A stretch of 44,518 bases of DNA from Lachnospiraceae bacterium (GCA_024698145.1 JAILRO010000011.1:1-44518); one strand, 5' to 3'. Numbered from the stretch's first letter, positions 35,515 through 44,242 are shown. The notes: generated by a model not told the origin, from the letters alone. Made by a program: numbers and translations.

Positions 35515-35548
35515 AAAAAGCTTCCCGAATAATTTGGGGAAGCTTTTT
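35515..35548 (-). terminator. Bidirectional terminator, near-duplicate of the one at 34158
   Basis: AAAAAGCTTCCC (35515-35526) pairs perfectly with GGGAAGCTTTTT (35537-35548). It has T-runs on both strands and ends mntP, whose stop codon overlaps it. The central 22 bp (35521-35542) match 34160-34181 at 21 positions. Confidence 0.92.
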
Positions 35549-36140
35549 ATTTAATAAATTGTTCTACTATGATTTTGATTCCTAACAGTACAAGTATCAC
35601 ACCACCGGCAAGTTCAGCCTTATTCTTATATTTCGTTCCGAATACCGCGCCAATCTTTACACCGATATATGATAATATAAATGTTGTACACGCAATCATC
35701 AAACAAGATGCTGCTGTGTTTCCGATAGCGGAAATACCTGTAGCTATTTTTACAGGTACAAGTGCAAATGTAATACCTACGGCAAGAGCATCAATACTTG
35801 TCGCCACCGCAAGTATGAACATCTCTTTAACATGCAATGTATCGGTCTCTTCCATCTCCTCATCAGAAAGGGATTCTTTGATCATATCCCCACCTATATA
35901 TGCAAGCAGAGCAAAAGCAATCCATGGTGCAAACGTCTGGACATAAGTCTCAAACTGAATTCCCAATATGTATCCGATAAAGGGCATCAACCCCTGAAAT
36001 CCACCAAACCACAAACCTACAGTAATACACTTCTTAATATCTGCGTTGCTCATGGCTAGTCCTTTACACACAGACACCGCAAACGCATCCGCAGACAAAC
36101 CAACGGCAAGTAACAATAATGTTATTATTCCCATGTTCAT
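35547..36140 (-). CDS. mntP: Manganese efflux pump MntP
   Basis: This 197-residue integral membrane exporter of Mn2+ has six hydrophobic segments arranged as two repeats, each with the conserved acidic motif: LSADAFAVSVCKGL at about 15-28 and ATSIDALAVGITFAL at about 112-126. Length matches E. coli MntP. A consensus promoter lies at 36178-36206. I looked for a yybP-ykoY manganese riboswitch in the 40-base leader and found none; the leader is too short. Confidence 0.95.
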   Translation of the reverse strand: MNMGIITLLLLAVGLSADAFAVSVCKGLAMSNADIKKCITVGLWFGGFQGLMPFIGYILGIQFETYVQTFAPWIAFALLAYIGGDMIKESLSDEEMEETDTLHVKEMFILAVATSIDALAVGITFALVPVKIATGISAIGNTAASCLMIACTTFILSYIGVKIGAVFGTKYKNKAELAGGVILVLLGIKIIVEQFIK

Positions 36141-36177
36141 ATCCTTTGTAAAAGTTAGTAATCTATGGTTTTACCAA

Positions 36178-36206
36178 AGATAATATTATTCTATCACTCT
36201 TGTCAA
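36178..36206 (-). promoter_or_regulatory. Promoter of mntP
   Basis: On the minus strand, a perfect TTGACA (36206-36201), a 17-bp spacer and TTATCT (36183-36178) lie about 38 bp before the mntP start. The -10 is imperfect but spacing is ideal. ATGGTTTTACCAAAG just downstream (minus-strand CTTTGGTAAAACCAT) forms a small stem in the leader. Confidence 0.65.
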
Positions 36207-36345
36207 GTTCATTGATAATTCTTTTTGGGATATGATTCATGCTATCGATTTCCTGTATAATTACTTTATTGTAACACTTACTATATACTCAACGTTTTCA
36301 GGAACATTTATTTCAGGATCTTCAACCATAACATCAACCTGCTTA

Positions 36346-36753
36346 CTACTTGTATTGCTTAACAAATTCAACTGCCGCCTTAATATCATCTGCATTCGGT
36401 CTTCCTCTGTGAATTCCTTTAAACTCACCTTTACAATGGAACTCCTTATCATCCATAGGAATACCGACTTTGTCAGCTTCTACCTTAACTTTCTTGTAAG
36501 TAGAATTAAGCATCGCAGCCGAACCGAAATTAACAATCTTTCCAACTTTACTCCTATCAAGCGAACCTACAAAAGCCTTAACCTCCGGATCAATATTGAA
36601 TGCATAATATGAATTACCAAGAAAAAGTATATCAACCTGCTCTGTTACAGGCACGCTTATCGGCAACGGTTCTACACCAAGTTCCTTTGCAATTGCCTCT
36701 GCAAGTCTCATAGTATTTCCTGTCTTCGTGTAATAACGTACTGCATATTTCAT
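36346..36753 (-). CDS. Flavodoxin-like protein
   Basis: This 135-residue cytoplasmic flavodoxin has the N-terminal FMN-phosphate loop YYTKTGNTMRLAEAIA (about 7-22), a central FLGNSYYAFNIDP and a later NFGSAAMLNSTYKKV. It is slightly shorter than classical flavodoxins (about 145). It can carry electrons to redox enzymes, possibly to the flavodiiron protein, though the genes are far apart. AAGGAGG precedes the ATG. Its promoter region carries a perfect 7-bp palindrome at 36790-36806, resembling one in the glutathione peroxidase promoter. Confidence 0.88.
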   Translation of the reverse strand: MKYAVRYYTKTGNTMRLAEAIAKELGVEPLPISVPVTEQVDILFLGNSYYAFNIDPEVKAFVGSLDRSKVGKIVNFGSAAMLNSTYKKVKVEADKVGIPMDDKEFHCKGEFKGIHRGRPNADDIKAAVEFVKQYK

Positions 36754-36789
36754 ATTTGTTTCCTCCTTATATGATTCATTTTATATTTT

Positions 36790-36806
36790 ATCATATTATA
36801 TATGAT
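36790..36806. promoter_or_regulatory. Candidate operator upstream of the flavodoxin gene
   Basis: ATCATAT and ATATGAT form a perfect 7-bp inverted repeat with a 3-bp centre, 37-53 bp before the flavodoxin start, in the likely promoter (TTGCAT on the minus strand nearby). Next to it is TTATATTTTATCA (36781-36793), which also occurs in the glutathione peroxidase promoter (40395-40407). Confidence 0.5.
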
Positions 36807-36859
36807 GCAATGTATTTACTTAACAAAACTTTTTTACCGATTATATTTTAGAACTTACA

Positions 36860-37243
36860 TTACACAGTAAGTTCTATCTGATTTCCTTCTATAGCAACAA
36901 TACAGCTTTCATAATAGCCGTCCCCGGTTGTTCTCGGACCACTTGCAACCTCATATCCATCATTTTTCAATATTGATGTCAACTCATCAACTTTTTCTTT
37001 GCTACCGACAGAAAACGCAAGATGTACGTAACCCGTGCGATTAAGTGTCTTCTCCTCATCCTGCATCTGTGGTTTATTCATAATCTCAAGTCTGGCACCA
37101 TCATCGAAAGAAATAAAATACGAACGAAAATCCGTCGTCTTATTATGATATACATCATTAGAGACGCCACCCAAATACTTCACGAAGAAATCTCTTGCGG
37201 CTTCAAGCTCATTTACATACATAGCTACATGTTCGATTCTCAT
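36860..37243 (-). CDS. VOC-superfamily (glyoxalase-like) protein
   Basis: This 127-residue protein has the paired beta-alpha-beta-beta-beta modules of the vicinal oxygen chelate fold: MRIEHVAMYVNELEAARDFF, then HLAFSVGSKEKVDELTSIL (overlapping parts), and a final ESCIVAIEGNQIELTV. Putative metal ligands are His5, Glu at about 56, His at about 74 and Glu at about 123. The substrate is unknown; relatives include lactoylglutathione lyase and fosfomycin-resistance enzymes. Its ATG overlaps the MFS transporter stop by 4 bp, so the two act together, possibly in detoxification. Confidence 0.88.
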   Translation of the reverse strand: MRIEHVAMYVNELEAARDFFVKYLGGVSNDVYHNKTTDFRSYFISFDDGARLEIMNKPQMQDEEKTLNRTGYVHLAFSVGSKEKVDELTSILKNDGYEVASGPRTTGDGYYESCIVAIEGNQIELTV

Positions 37244-38418
37244 AAATCTTCACTCACTTTCTTATCCACCACACGATAGGCAATCTCAAGCATTCCTATA
37301 TTAATTATTGCAAAAAACATCAAGTAAAACGGCATTATCCTGATACCTATATACTGCTGCATTATTCCGAATAACATTGGCATAAATGTGCTTCCAACGT
37401 ATGCAGAAGCCATCTGAAGTCCTATAACCGCTGCGGAATATCTCTTACCAAAATTAGTTGGTGCCATGTGTTGAATAGCCGGATATACCGGGCCCATTCC
37501 CGTTCCAACTATTACAAATCCTATTGCAGATATGACATAATTATGTGTCGATAACAAAATCAATATTATTCCAAATGCCTCAAGTGTTATACCTAAACGT
37601 ATCAAAAGTCTGTCACCCAATCGGTTGGAAATAAAACCCGATATAAGGCGTCCAAGCATGAGACCGAAAAACACAAGCGAACCAAATGACGCAATAAGTT
37701 CATCACTAAGTCCTTTCATTGTTCCGGCAAAATAACTTGGTGTCCACAAAAACCCTGTCGCCTCGCCTGCGCAATACGCATAGAATCCAACAAGCGTTAG
37801 TATTACTCCGGGAACCTTAAGAGTCTCTCTTATACCTGCACTGTCCTTAATCTGTTCCTCATCTGAACCTTCTTCATTTTTCTTCCAAAGCGGCATTGAG
37901 ATAATGCAAACGAGTAAAATCAACGCCTGAACATATGCCGTCCATCGATAGCCCTCATTCCATCTCGCTCTTTTTAATGCAAGCGCCATAATATAAGGAC
38001 TAATAACAGCACCGACTCCGTAAAAGCAATGCAGGAAATTCATTACCGATGAAGAGTAATGATTAGCTACATAATGATTAACCGATGCATCTATTGAACC
38101 GGCACCAAGCCCGTATGGGACTGCAAAAAGAAAAAGAAGTGCGTATGTACCCGAAACCGAAAAACCAATAAGACCAAAAATAGTCAACATTATCGAGAAT
38201 ACAACTATCCACTTTGTATGAAAACGTCTTATCATACGCGGACTTAAAAGAGCTGATATTATTGTCATAAATGATATAGTCATGGAAACATATCCTGCAT
38301 ATGATGAAGGCACATCAAATGCCACTTGCATCTTAGGCCATGCCGATCCCAAAAGTGAATCCGGTAATCCAAGACTTATAAATATTAAATATATAACCGC
38401 CAATAATAACGAACCCAT
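37240..38418 (-). CDS. MFS transporter
   Basis: This 392-residue member of the major facilitator superfamily has about 12 hydrophobic helices, the inter-helix 2-3 loop MIRRFHTKW in place of the classical basic motif, a central hydrophilic loop (about 185-205, KKNEEGSDEEQIKDS), and a second-half GRLISGFISNRLGDR motif. The start MGSLLLAVIYLIFISLGLPDSLLGSAWP (overlapping pieces) resembles the fucose-permease-like/YbjJ branch of sugar or drug transporters. The substrate is unknown. It is coupled to the VOC gene by a 4-bp overlap and follows DUF3737 after 38 bp. Confidence 0.9.
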   Translation of the reverse strand: MGSLLLAVIYLIFISLGLPDSLLGSAWPKMQVAFDVPSSYAGYVSMTISFMTIISALLSPRMIRRFHTKWIVVFSIMLTIFGLIGFSVSGTYALLFLFAVPYGLGAGSIDASVNHYVANHYSSSVMNFLHCFYGVGAVISPYIMALALKRARWNEGYRWTAYVQALILLVCIISMPLWKKNEEGSDEEQIKDSAGIRETLKVPGVILTLVGFYAYCAGEATGFLWTPSYFAGTMKGLSDELIASFGSLVFFGLMLGRLISGFISNRLGDRLLIRLGITLEAFGIILILLSTHNYVISAIGFVIVGTGMGPVYPAIQHMAPTNFGKRYSAAVIGLQMASAYVGSTFMPMLFGIMQQYIGIRIMPFYLMFFAIINIGMLEIAYRVVDKKVSEDL

Positions 38419-38456
38419 ATTAATCCCCCCTATTGTATAAAACTCATCACATCATA

Positions 38457-39302
38457 TTACGTTTCTTCTCTCGTGACTATCGCAGCATTACAGTCCATGA
38501 CAGAATCCTCGTTTATGATTTCTCCAATACTGTCCGCCTTAATGACACCGGACACAGGATTTTTTACCGAATCTATATGTCCTTTCACATCTGCTTCAAC
38601 ATCAGAATATTCAAAGGATAAATCACAATACTCCATCTCACAGTTAACAAGTTTGAGATTCTTGCAATAACATAATGGTTGCGTTCCGATTATCTTGCAG
38701 TTAATCAAAGTTAAATCTTCAGAAAACCATCCCAGATACTCGCCCTTGACTACACAGTCACGAACAGTAACATTTTTCGAATGCCAAAATGCGTCCTTAG
38801 TATCAAGCACCGAATCGTTAATCACAAGATTATCAACATATTGAAAAGAGTACTTTCCTTGAAAATCCACTTGTTCAAGTTGTATATTCTTTGCGTCCAG
38901 GAAAATGTATTCCGACGTAATTCTGCTATCTCTAATATGTGTGTGATTAGTCTTCCATCCAAACTCCGGCGAATCTATATCACAATTAACTATGTCCGTG
39001 TTAATACATTCACGCAACGCTTTCACACCGGTTATCTTTGTATTTTCAATATAACCGTCATCACAATACCATAGCGCAGCACGTGTTTTCTCATCCATAA
39101 ACGAATTAATTAATTTGTATTTCTTCGCATGCCATATCGGGTATCTTAAGGAAAAAGAACAGTTGTCTACAACTATATCTCTTGTTTCTTTTAAAACAGA
39201 TTCTCCGTCTGCAGGCCCTGCAAATGTGCAGCCCTTCACGCAAGTTTCCTTGATATTATAAAGAGCTCTTTCCATATCGTATGTTTTGTTTTCAATAATC
39301 AT
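38457..39302 (-). CDS. DUF3737 family protein (repeated beta-helix)
   Basis: This 281-residue protein carries the DUF3737 pattern: short repeated strands with Asn/Cys/Asp turns (CTFAGPADGESVLKETRDIV, LRYPIWHAKKYKLINS, CDDGYIENTKITGVKALREC, FWHSKNVTVRDCVVKGEYLGW), which predict a right-handed beta-helix. Function is unknown. There is no signal peptide. It is 27 bp after the OhrR-like regulator gene and 38 bp before the MFS gene, so it may be part of that regulon. Confidence 0.88.
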   Translation of the reverse strand: MIIENKTYDMERALYNIKETCVKGCTFAGPADGESVLKETRDIVVDNCSFSLRYPIWHAKKYKLINSFMDEKTRAALWYCDDGYIENTKITGVKALRECINTDIVNCDIDSPEFGWKTNHTHIRDSRITSEYIFLDAKNIQLEQVDFQGKYSFQYVDNLVINDSVLDTKDAFWHSKNVTVRDCVVKGEYLGWFSEDLTLINCKIIGTQPLCYCKNLKLVNCEMEYCDLSFEYSDVEADVKGHIDSVKNPVSGVIKADSIGEIINEDSVMDCNAAIVTREET

Positions 39303-39329
39303 AATGCAATCGCTCCTGTTATTCAGACC

Positions 39330-39761
39330 TTAATTTTCAAGAAACTTATATAATAAATGATAAAGTTGCTTTGACTCTTCCTCCGACAAAGAGGTGCTGC
39401 TTTGTGCAAGTTTAAGCGGAATATCTTTGCATTTTTCTTTAAGATCCATTCCCTTTTCTGTAATGCTTACTATAGTTATACGCTCATCTTCTTTGGAACG
39501 TTCTCTTGTAACGTATCCTTCTTTTTCAAGCTTCTTAAGAAGTGGTGTAAGTGTACCTGCATCAAGATGAAGGATACTTCCAAGTTGTCCAACATTAACA
39601 CTTTCCTGCTCCCATAACACCATAAACACAACATACTGTGTATAAGTTAAACCAAGTGGTTTTAGGTACGGAGTATAACTGCTCACTATCTTACGCGAAC
39701 ACGCATATAACGGAAAACACAATTGATTCTTCAATAAAAGCTGTTCATATTTCTTTGCCAA
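39330..39761 (-). CDS. MarR-family regulator, OhrR-like
   Basis: This 143-residue redox regulator has a winged helix at about 30-110. The N-terminal NQLCFPLYACSRK places a cysteine at position 15, the sensor position of B. subtilis OhrR, if TTG 39761 is the start; that TTG has GAGGG about seven bases upstream, while ATG 39782 has no ribosome site. OhrR regulators release DNA when the cysteine is oxidised by organic peroxide. It lies between glutathione peroxidase (54 bp upstream) and DUF3737 (27 bp downstream), fitting a peroxide-response operon. A second cysteine (21) may allow disulfide switching. Confidence 0.88.
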   Translation of the reverse strand: MAKKYEQLLLKNQLCFPLYACSRKIVSSYTPYLKPLGLTYTQYVVFMVLWEQESVNVGQLGSILHLDAGTLTPLLKKLEKEGYVTRERSKEDERITIVSITEKGMDLKEKCKDIPLKLAQSSTSLSEEESKQLYHLLYKFLEN

Positions 39762-39815
39762 AACGTCACCCTCTGTCCTCATTTTTAATTACATATTATC
39801 ACACTCACGTAAAAA

Positions 39816-40358
39816 TCACAAAAGCTCTTCCACGCATTTATCAACCTCTGACATCTTTGCAGTAGGCTCAAATCTTGCTACGACGTTACCTTTTCTATCT
39901 ACAACAAATTTTGTGAAGTTCCATTTGATATCAGGATTGTTTTTGTAATTCTTGTCGATTTTTGAAAGCATCGCACCCATTGCAAGTGCCTTAGGTCCCT
40001 TGCCAAATCCTTCAAACCCCTTCTGCTCTTTTAAGTATGTAAAAAGAGGAAGCGCATTATCACCGTTAACATCAGATTTCTTCATCTGAGGAAATTGAGT
40101 ATTATACTTGAGTGTGCAAAACTCGTGTATCTCGTCATCATCTCCCGGGGTCTGGCCTGCGAACTGATTGCACGGTACATCAATAACCTCAAAACCCTTG
40201 TCATGATATTTCTCATACATAGCTTCTATGTCCTTATAGTGAGGTGTAAAGCCACAACCTGTTGCTGTATTCACAACCAATACAACCTTGCCCTCATAAT
40301 CCTTCATTGAAACCTCTTCACCATTAGGTGTGCTTACGCTGTAATCATAAAATCCCAT
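39816..40358 (-). CDS. Glutathione peroxidase family protein (thiol peroxidase)
   Basis: This 180-residue enzyme has NTATGCGFTPHY, with peroxidatic Cys35 in place of selenocysteine, PCNQFAGQTPG, HEFCTLKYNTQFPQM, whose Cys is the usual resolving residue in thioredoxin-dependent members, and DIKWNFTKFVV with the conserved Trp and Asn. Bacterial members of this type reduce peroxides with thioredoxin rather than glutathione. A near-consensus promoter with an internal palindrome lies at 40394-40422, and an OhrR-like regulator gene follows, so peroxide induction is likely. AAGGAGG precedes the ATG. Confidence 0.95.
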   Translation of the reverse strand: MGFYDYSVSTPNGEEVSMKDYEGKVVLVVNTATGCGFTPHYKDIEAMYEKYHDKGFEVIDVPCNQFAGQTPGDDDEIHEFCTLKYNTQFPQMKKSDVNGDNALPLFTYLKEQKGFEGFGKGPKALAMGAMLSKIDKNYKNNPDIKWNFTKFVVDRKGNVVARFEPTAKMSEVDKCVEELL

Positions 40359-40393
40359 ATTAATTTCCTCCTTTTAATTTTATATTTGACTAT

Positions 40394-40422
40394 ATTATAT
40401 TTTATCAGATATAATTTGTCAA
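40394..40422 (-). promoter_or_regulatory. Consensus promoter with embedded palindrome for the peroxidase operon
   Basis: On the minus strand a perfect TTGACA (40422-40417), 17-bp spacer and perfect TATAAT (40399-40394) lie about 35 bp before the peroxidase start. ATTATAT (40394-40400) and ATATAAT (40409-40415) form a perfect inverted repeat covering the -10 and spacer, where a repressor would block polymerase. The OhrR-like protein encoded downstream is the obvious candidate. Confidence 0.85.
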
Positions 40423-40483
40423 CAACTTTTTTTCATAAAAAGCATTACCATATTCTAATATAACAATACTCACTCGAATTACG

Positions 40484-40522
40484 TAAAAAAACGCACCTTA
40501 TACATTCATGCATAAAGTGCGT
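40484..40522 (-). terminator. Terminator of the NarL-type two-component operon
   Basis: On the minus strand ACGCACTTTATGCATG pairs with the complementary run ending AAGGTGCGT (40522-40491, with one or two weak pairs), followed by TTTTTTT (40490-40484). It starts 12 bp after the response regulator stop. Confidence 0.9.
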
Positions 40523-40533
40523 CTCTTTCATTT

Positions 40534-41178
40534 CTACATATCTAGTCCATGCTTAACCGCATATACCGCAAGTTGAGTACGGTCCTTCAACGAAAGTTTA
40601 TCAAGAAGTTTCGACACTTGATTCCTCACCGTGCCCTCCGCAAGAAAAAGTTCTGCAGCAATTTCCTTGTTGTCATAGCCCTCTGCAACAAGTCTTAATA
40701 CATCTCGTTCCCTTTCAGTAAATGAATATTCCGAAGTAACATCATCCTCTTTATTTTCATCCTTGCTCACTCTTCCGAGAATTGACTTATACACGCCATC
40801 TCCGAATACGCTTATTCCACCATACACACTCTTAACGGAAGTAATGACCTTCTCATCTTCCATTTCCTTTAGAATGTATCCGTCAGCACCACTTAATACC
40901 GCTTTGTGAACAGTCTCGTCATCATCAAAGGTTGTAAGAACAAGCACCTTAACCTCTGGAAGTTCTTCCTTAATTGCTTGTATTCCAAAGGCTCCGTCGT
41001 AGTCAGGCATTCTCATATCCATAAGTACCACATCCGGTTTATATACTTTTGATTTTTCAAATGCTTCCTTACCATTTTCAGCAAGTGCAACTACCTCAAT
41101 CTCTCCATCTTGTTCAAGAACTGCTTTCAATCCCTGACGTAATATCATAATATCGTCTGCTATCAAAACCTTAATCAT
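40534..41178 (-). CDS. NarL/FixJ-family response regulator
   Basis: The 214-residue regulator has a receiver at about 1-120 with acidic Asp8/Asp9, phospho-acceptor Asp54 (VVLMDMRMPDYDG) and Lys in YILKEM. The C-terminal LuxR helix-turn-helix is at about 150-210 (FTERERDVLRLVAEGYDNKE, GTVRNQVSKLLDKL). It is the partner of the kinase 73 bp upstream. A terminator ends the operon. Confidence 0.96.
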   Translation of the reverse strand: MIKVLIADDIMILRQGLKAVLEQDGEIEVVALAENGKEAFEKSKVYKPDVVLMDMRMPDYDGAFGIQAIKEELPEVKVLVLTTFDDDETVHKAVLSGADGYILKEMEDEKVITSVKSVYGGISVFGDGVYKSILGRVSKDENKEDDVTSEYSFTERERDVLRLVAEGYDNKEIAAELFLAEGTVRNQVSKLLDKLSLKDRTQLAVYAVKHGLDM

Positions 41179-41251
41179 ATCGTTACTCCCTTATTTATGG
41201 CATCTTGCTACTTACACTCAATGCTACTCGTATATACTCCTTAATTATTGT

Positions 41252-42559
41252 TTACACCTTAAGATGTATTCTTGTAAGAAACCCTTCATCTTTTCCGCTT
41301 ATAAAACGAACCGTTCCGCCTGCATCACTGACACGTTTTCTAATTCCCGCAAGTCCGTTATTATCCTTAATATTTTCACATCCACAACCATCGTCGCTTA
41401 TCGTTAGATCTATCGCATCAGTTTTGAAACGGACAACAATATCCATCTTGGTTGCATTGGCATATTTTAAGGTATTGGTTATGGATTCTCTCGTACTGTC
41501 ATATAAGACTTTCGATAAATGAGAGTATCGCTTGCCATCTTCGCCCTGAACTGTCACTTCTACAGGGATCTCCTTTACCTGTCCTGCTAATTGCATAATA
41601 CCCTGTGTCACAAGTTCATAGGTTGCCTCCTGCTTCATTTCATTGATTGCCTCACGAAGCTCTTTTATTCCCTGACTTGTAAGCGTTCGCGCTTCCTCAA
41701 GATAAGTTCCTGTCTCCTTGTTGTCTCCCTTGTCGTTGGAAAACTGCGCAAGTTTCATATAAGACTGTATCATCGTAAGTGTATGGCCTGCCGTATCATG
41801 TACCTGCTGTGCAATACGATTCCTCTCCTTCTCAAGAAGAAGTTTCTCATTGGTTATCGCAAGTTCCTTCTCAAAGTCCATAAAATGATACTTCATCGTT
41901 GCAAACATAACAAGTATTACCGATATTCCAAAGCCAAGCGGCGTTATGTCAAAGGCTGCATTTACAAGCCCCGACAAATATACGGCATTGAGAAATAGTG
42001 GTATAAGCACCGATGCAATTATAAGAAGTTGTCCTCTTGTCACATTCTTATTCTCGTCAGTTGACTTCTCCTTATCGACAGATGCACCCTCAACATTTAA
42101 AAACAATATAACCGCGCCATTAATAACAAAAAGATACGTCGTGGCAACGTTGGTGTAAAAGAATATTCCATGTTCGACATGGTTTAGATCAAAGATTCTG
42201 TAATACATATGATGAAGTGGATTGCTGATCACCATTAGATAATGAAATACAGCCGCGCATAACGGCAGAAAATGAAACATAGAACGCTTCTTCCCGGTAT
42301 ATTCACACGCAAAATAAAACCACGCCGCACCAATCATACATATACCGAAATTACCGATTGCATATGATACCACGACCTCATTAATCGACGAAGCAATAAG
42401 CACAAAAATCTGGGACGCACACCAGACTGCAACAGTAGCCTGAAATCCCAGATACATTTTCTTATATCGTTTATCGGGGCCCAACAGGTACAGTGCCGCC
42501 ATACTGACGAGCACTGCACCTGTAACCACCATATAAAATACTCCTAATAAATATTCCAT
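41252..42559 (-). CDS. Sensor histidine kinase, 7TM N-terminus and HisKA_3
   Basis: This 435-residue kinase has an N-terminal half (about 1-225) with seven to eight membrane helices like the 7TM histidine-kinase region, a short cytoplasmic coiled coil, a HisKA_3 dimerisation domain with IAQQVHDTAGHTLTMI (His254), and an ATPase domain with N-box DSTRESITNTLKYANA and DDGCGCENI. This arrangement belongs to the NarL-linked family. The signal is unknown. TATAAT on the minus strand (42608-42603) is a plausible -10 with a weak -35. The gene for the large membrane protein lies just upstream, 60 bp away. Confidence 0.94.
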   Translation of the reverse strand: MEYLLGVFYMVVTGAVLVSMAALYLLGPDKRYKKMYLGFQATVAVWCASQIFVLIASSINEVVVSYAIGNFGICMIGAAWFYFACEYTGKKRSMFHFLPLCAAVFHYLMVISNPLHHMYYRIFDLNHVEHGIFFYTNVATTYLFVINGAVILFLNVEGASVDKEKSTDENKNVTRGQLLIIASVLIPLFLNAVYLSGLVNAAFDITPLGFGISVILVMFATMKYHFMDFEKELAITNEKLLLEKERNRIAQQVHDTAGHTLTMIQSYMKLAQFSNDKGDNKETGTYLEEARTLTSQGIKELREAINEMKQEATYELVTQGIMQLAGQVKEIPVEVTVQGEDGKRYSHLSKVLYDSTRESITNTLKYANATKMDIVVRFKTDAIDLTISDDGCGCENIKDNNGLAGIRKRVSDAGGTVRFISGKDEGFLTRIHLKV

Positions 42560-42619
42560 ATTATTTCTCCGTTTAGGTTTTTAGGATTTTATAAGTGTAT
42601 TTATTATAACACACTTTTT

Positions 42620-44152
42620 CTATTTTGCCTCCTTCTCTTTTTTAATTGCGATACCTACAAGTACTACACCTGCTGCGAAGAGATATACCCACCATGCAAT
42701 TGAAAGCCAGAACTCTCTTGTAAGGTAGAGTGCAAGAAGTGAAAGTGTTACCGATGATGCTATAACATATTCCTTATGGTTCATCATTGCTGCTACGATA
42801 AGCATTACAATTCCTACGATTCCAAGGAACATGAGGCAGGAAAGTTCCTGAACATGAATGTTATGGAAAAGAAGTGTTGCAAGTGTTAAGCAAGTAAGTA
42901 CGAACTGTGCTGTTCTTACACTTTTAATCTTTTCATACCAGATCATTCCGAGTGCATATATTCCTACTCCAACAAACATGCTCATCACTTCTGCATTAAA
43001 ATCATCAAAATCAATTGTTACTACAAGGAATAAAGCTGCAAGTTCAACCAATGCGAGTGTAATTGTTCTGATAATACATTTTGCAGTATTGTTAGAAACT
43101 ACACAATCAACTATCTCTGAAACAAATGCAAGCATGATAAGTACAACCATTACTGCAAACGGAATCATATCCCAGCCAAGTCCATCAAACCATTCTGTCT
43201 TTGCCACTACATATAATACAAGTTCATAACCGGCCATAATACCGTGAAGTACTGAAAGTTTCTTGTATTCCTCATCTTTTCCTCTGTACCACATTGCAAA
43301 GAATGCTACTGCAGTTGCAAGGGCAAATGGAATTATATCGTATGAGTGAAACTCTGTAGTATCCCATGATGATAATCCATCACAAATCTGTGCCAATGTC
43401 AAAAACCAATTTGCTACAATTGCTATACATATAAGCTCTTTGCGTTCAAGTATTACCATCAATACAAGATCAACTAAAAGGCCTGCAAAGAACAACCATT
43501 TTTCAAATGCAACTGTGTTTTCCAATTCTTCCTCAATCATCTGATAAAGCTCAATATTGAGAAAATGATTAATAGCTACGATACCTATACTCTGTGCGAT
43601 TCTATAAAATGTATGTCCTGACTCCATATACTGATATGTTGCTAAAAGAACAAGTCCTGTAAGTGGAATGATTCCTGCAATATCTGCAACATTTGCTGCA
43701 AAAACAAGGAAAAACATGTTAACGAAGATGAATGCAAGTATTCCAAAATCCCAAGGTTTTCTTTCCTTAAAGAATCTGTAAGATACTGCCATAGCTGTTG
43801 CAAACAATCCCCACATTGCCTTATCTGCATTGTTAAAAGTATCAAGCATGTAGTTATTAAGATAACCGTTTATTGTTGTCCAACCACCCAAAAAAGATAC
43901 TGTAAGGAATCCTGAACCTGCTGCTGCCAAGTAATATAACGCATGTTCAGTCTTTGCAAGAATTCCCTGCTCTCTAAGTCTCCATGAAACTACATAAAGA
44001 CCTGCAACTATTCCTGCTAACACAAGTCTTTTTACAAACTCCGGTAAATGCTGCCATGCCGTTGTCACAAAAATGCTTCCTGCAATCATTATGAATATGG
44101 CACCTACAATAAGTAACACTGTTGAAATCTGATTCTTATTCTTTCCTTCCAT
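42620..44152 (-). CDS. Large polytopic membrane protein, DUF2157-like
   Basis: This 510-residue protein has about 14-16 hydrophobic helices, starting LLIVGAIFIMIAGSIFV after a short polar N-terminus, a pattern like DUF2157/large conserved membrane proteins of Clostridia. No catalytic motif is recognised. Related proteins can have an added zinc-ribbon N-terminus, absent here. The frame opens at GTG 44161, but ATG 44152 has AGAGGTG six bases upstream. A candidate promoter overlaps three TGACATC repeats at 44243-44285, and the structured repeat copy 2 begins 168 bp upstream. The two-component pair downstream may act on it; this is only context. Confidence 0.8.
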   Translation of the reverse strand: MEGKNKNQISTVLLIVGAIFIMIAGSIFVTTAWQHLPEFVKRLVLAGIVAGLYVVSWRLREQGILAKTEHALYYLAAAGSGFLTVSFLGGWTTINGYLNNYMLDTFNNADKAMWGLFATAMAVSYRFFKERKPWDFGILAFIFVNMFFLVFAANVADIAGIIPLTGLVLLATYQYMESGHTFYRIAQSIGIVAINHFLNIELYQMIEEELENTVAFEKWLFFAGLLVDLVLMVILERKELICIAIVANWFLTLAQICDGLSSWDTTEFHSYDIIPFALATAVAFFAMWYRGKDEEYKKLSVLHGIMAGYELVLYVVAKTEWFDGLGWDMIPFAVMVVLIMLAFVSEIVDCVVSNNTAKCIIRTITLALVELAALFLVVTIDFDDFNAEVMSMFVGVGIYALGMIWYEKIKSVRTAQFVLTCLTLATLLFHNIHVQELSCLMFLGIVGIVMLIVAAMMNHKEYVIASSVTLSLLALYLTREFWLSIAWWVYLFAAGVVLVGIAIKKEKEAK

Positions 44153-44242
44153 AATCAACACCTCTTTCTTATACTCTACAGATTGATATTTTCCATTTGC
44201 CTATCGGCTTTGTTTTCTTTTATTCTCATCTGCTATACTTGG

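Noticed and set aside
36141-36177. yybP-ykoY manganese riboswitch before mntP
   Set aside because: The leader between promoter and start is only about 40 bases, and no riboswitch core is visible.
36261-36345. Short minus-strand frame after the flavodoxin stop (ending VEDPEINVPENVEYIVSVTIK)
   Set aside because: It reads like real protein but has no convincing start or ribosome site and is only about 22 codons from its best ATG. It may be a remnant of a lost gene; not enough to call.
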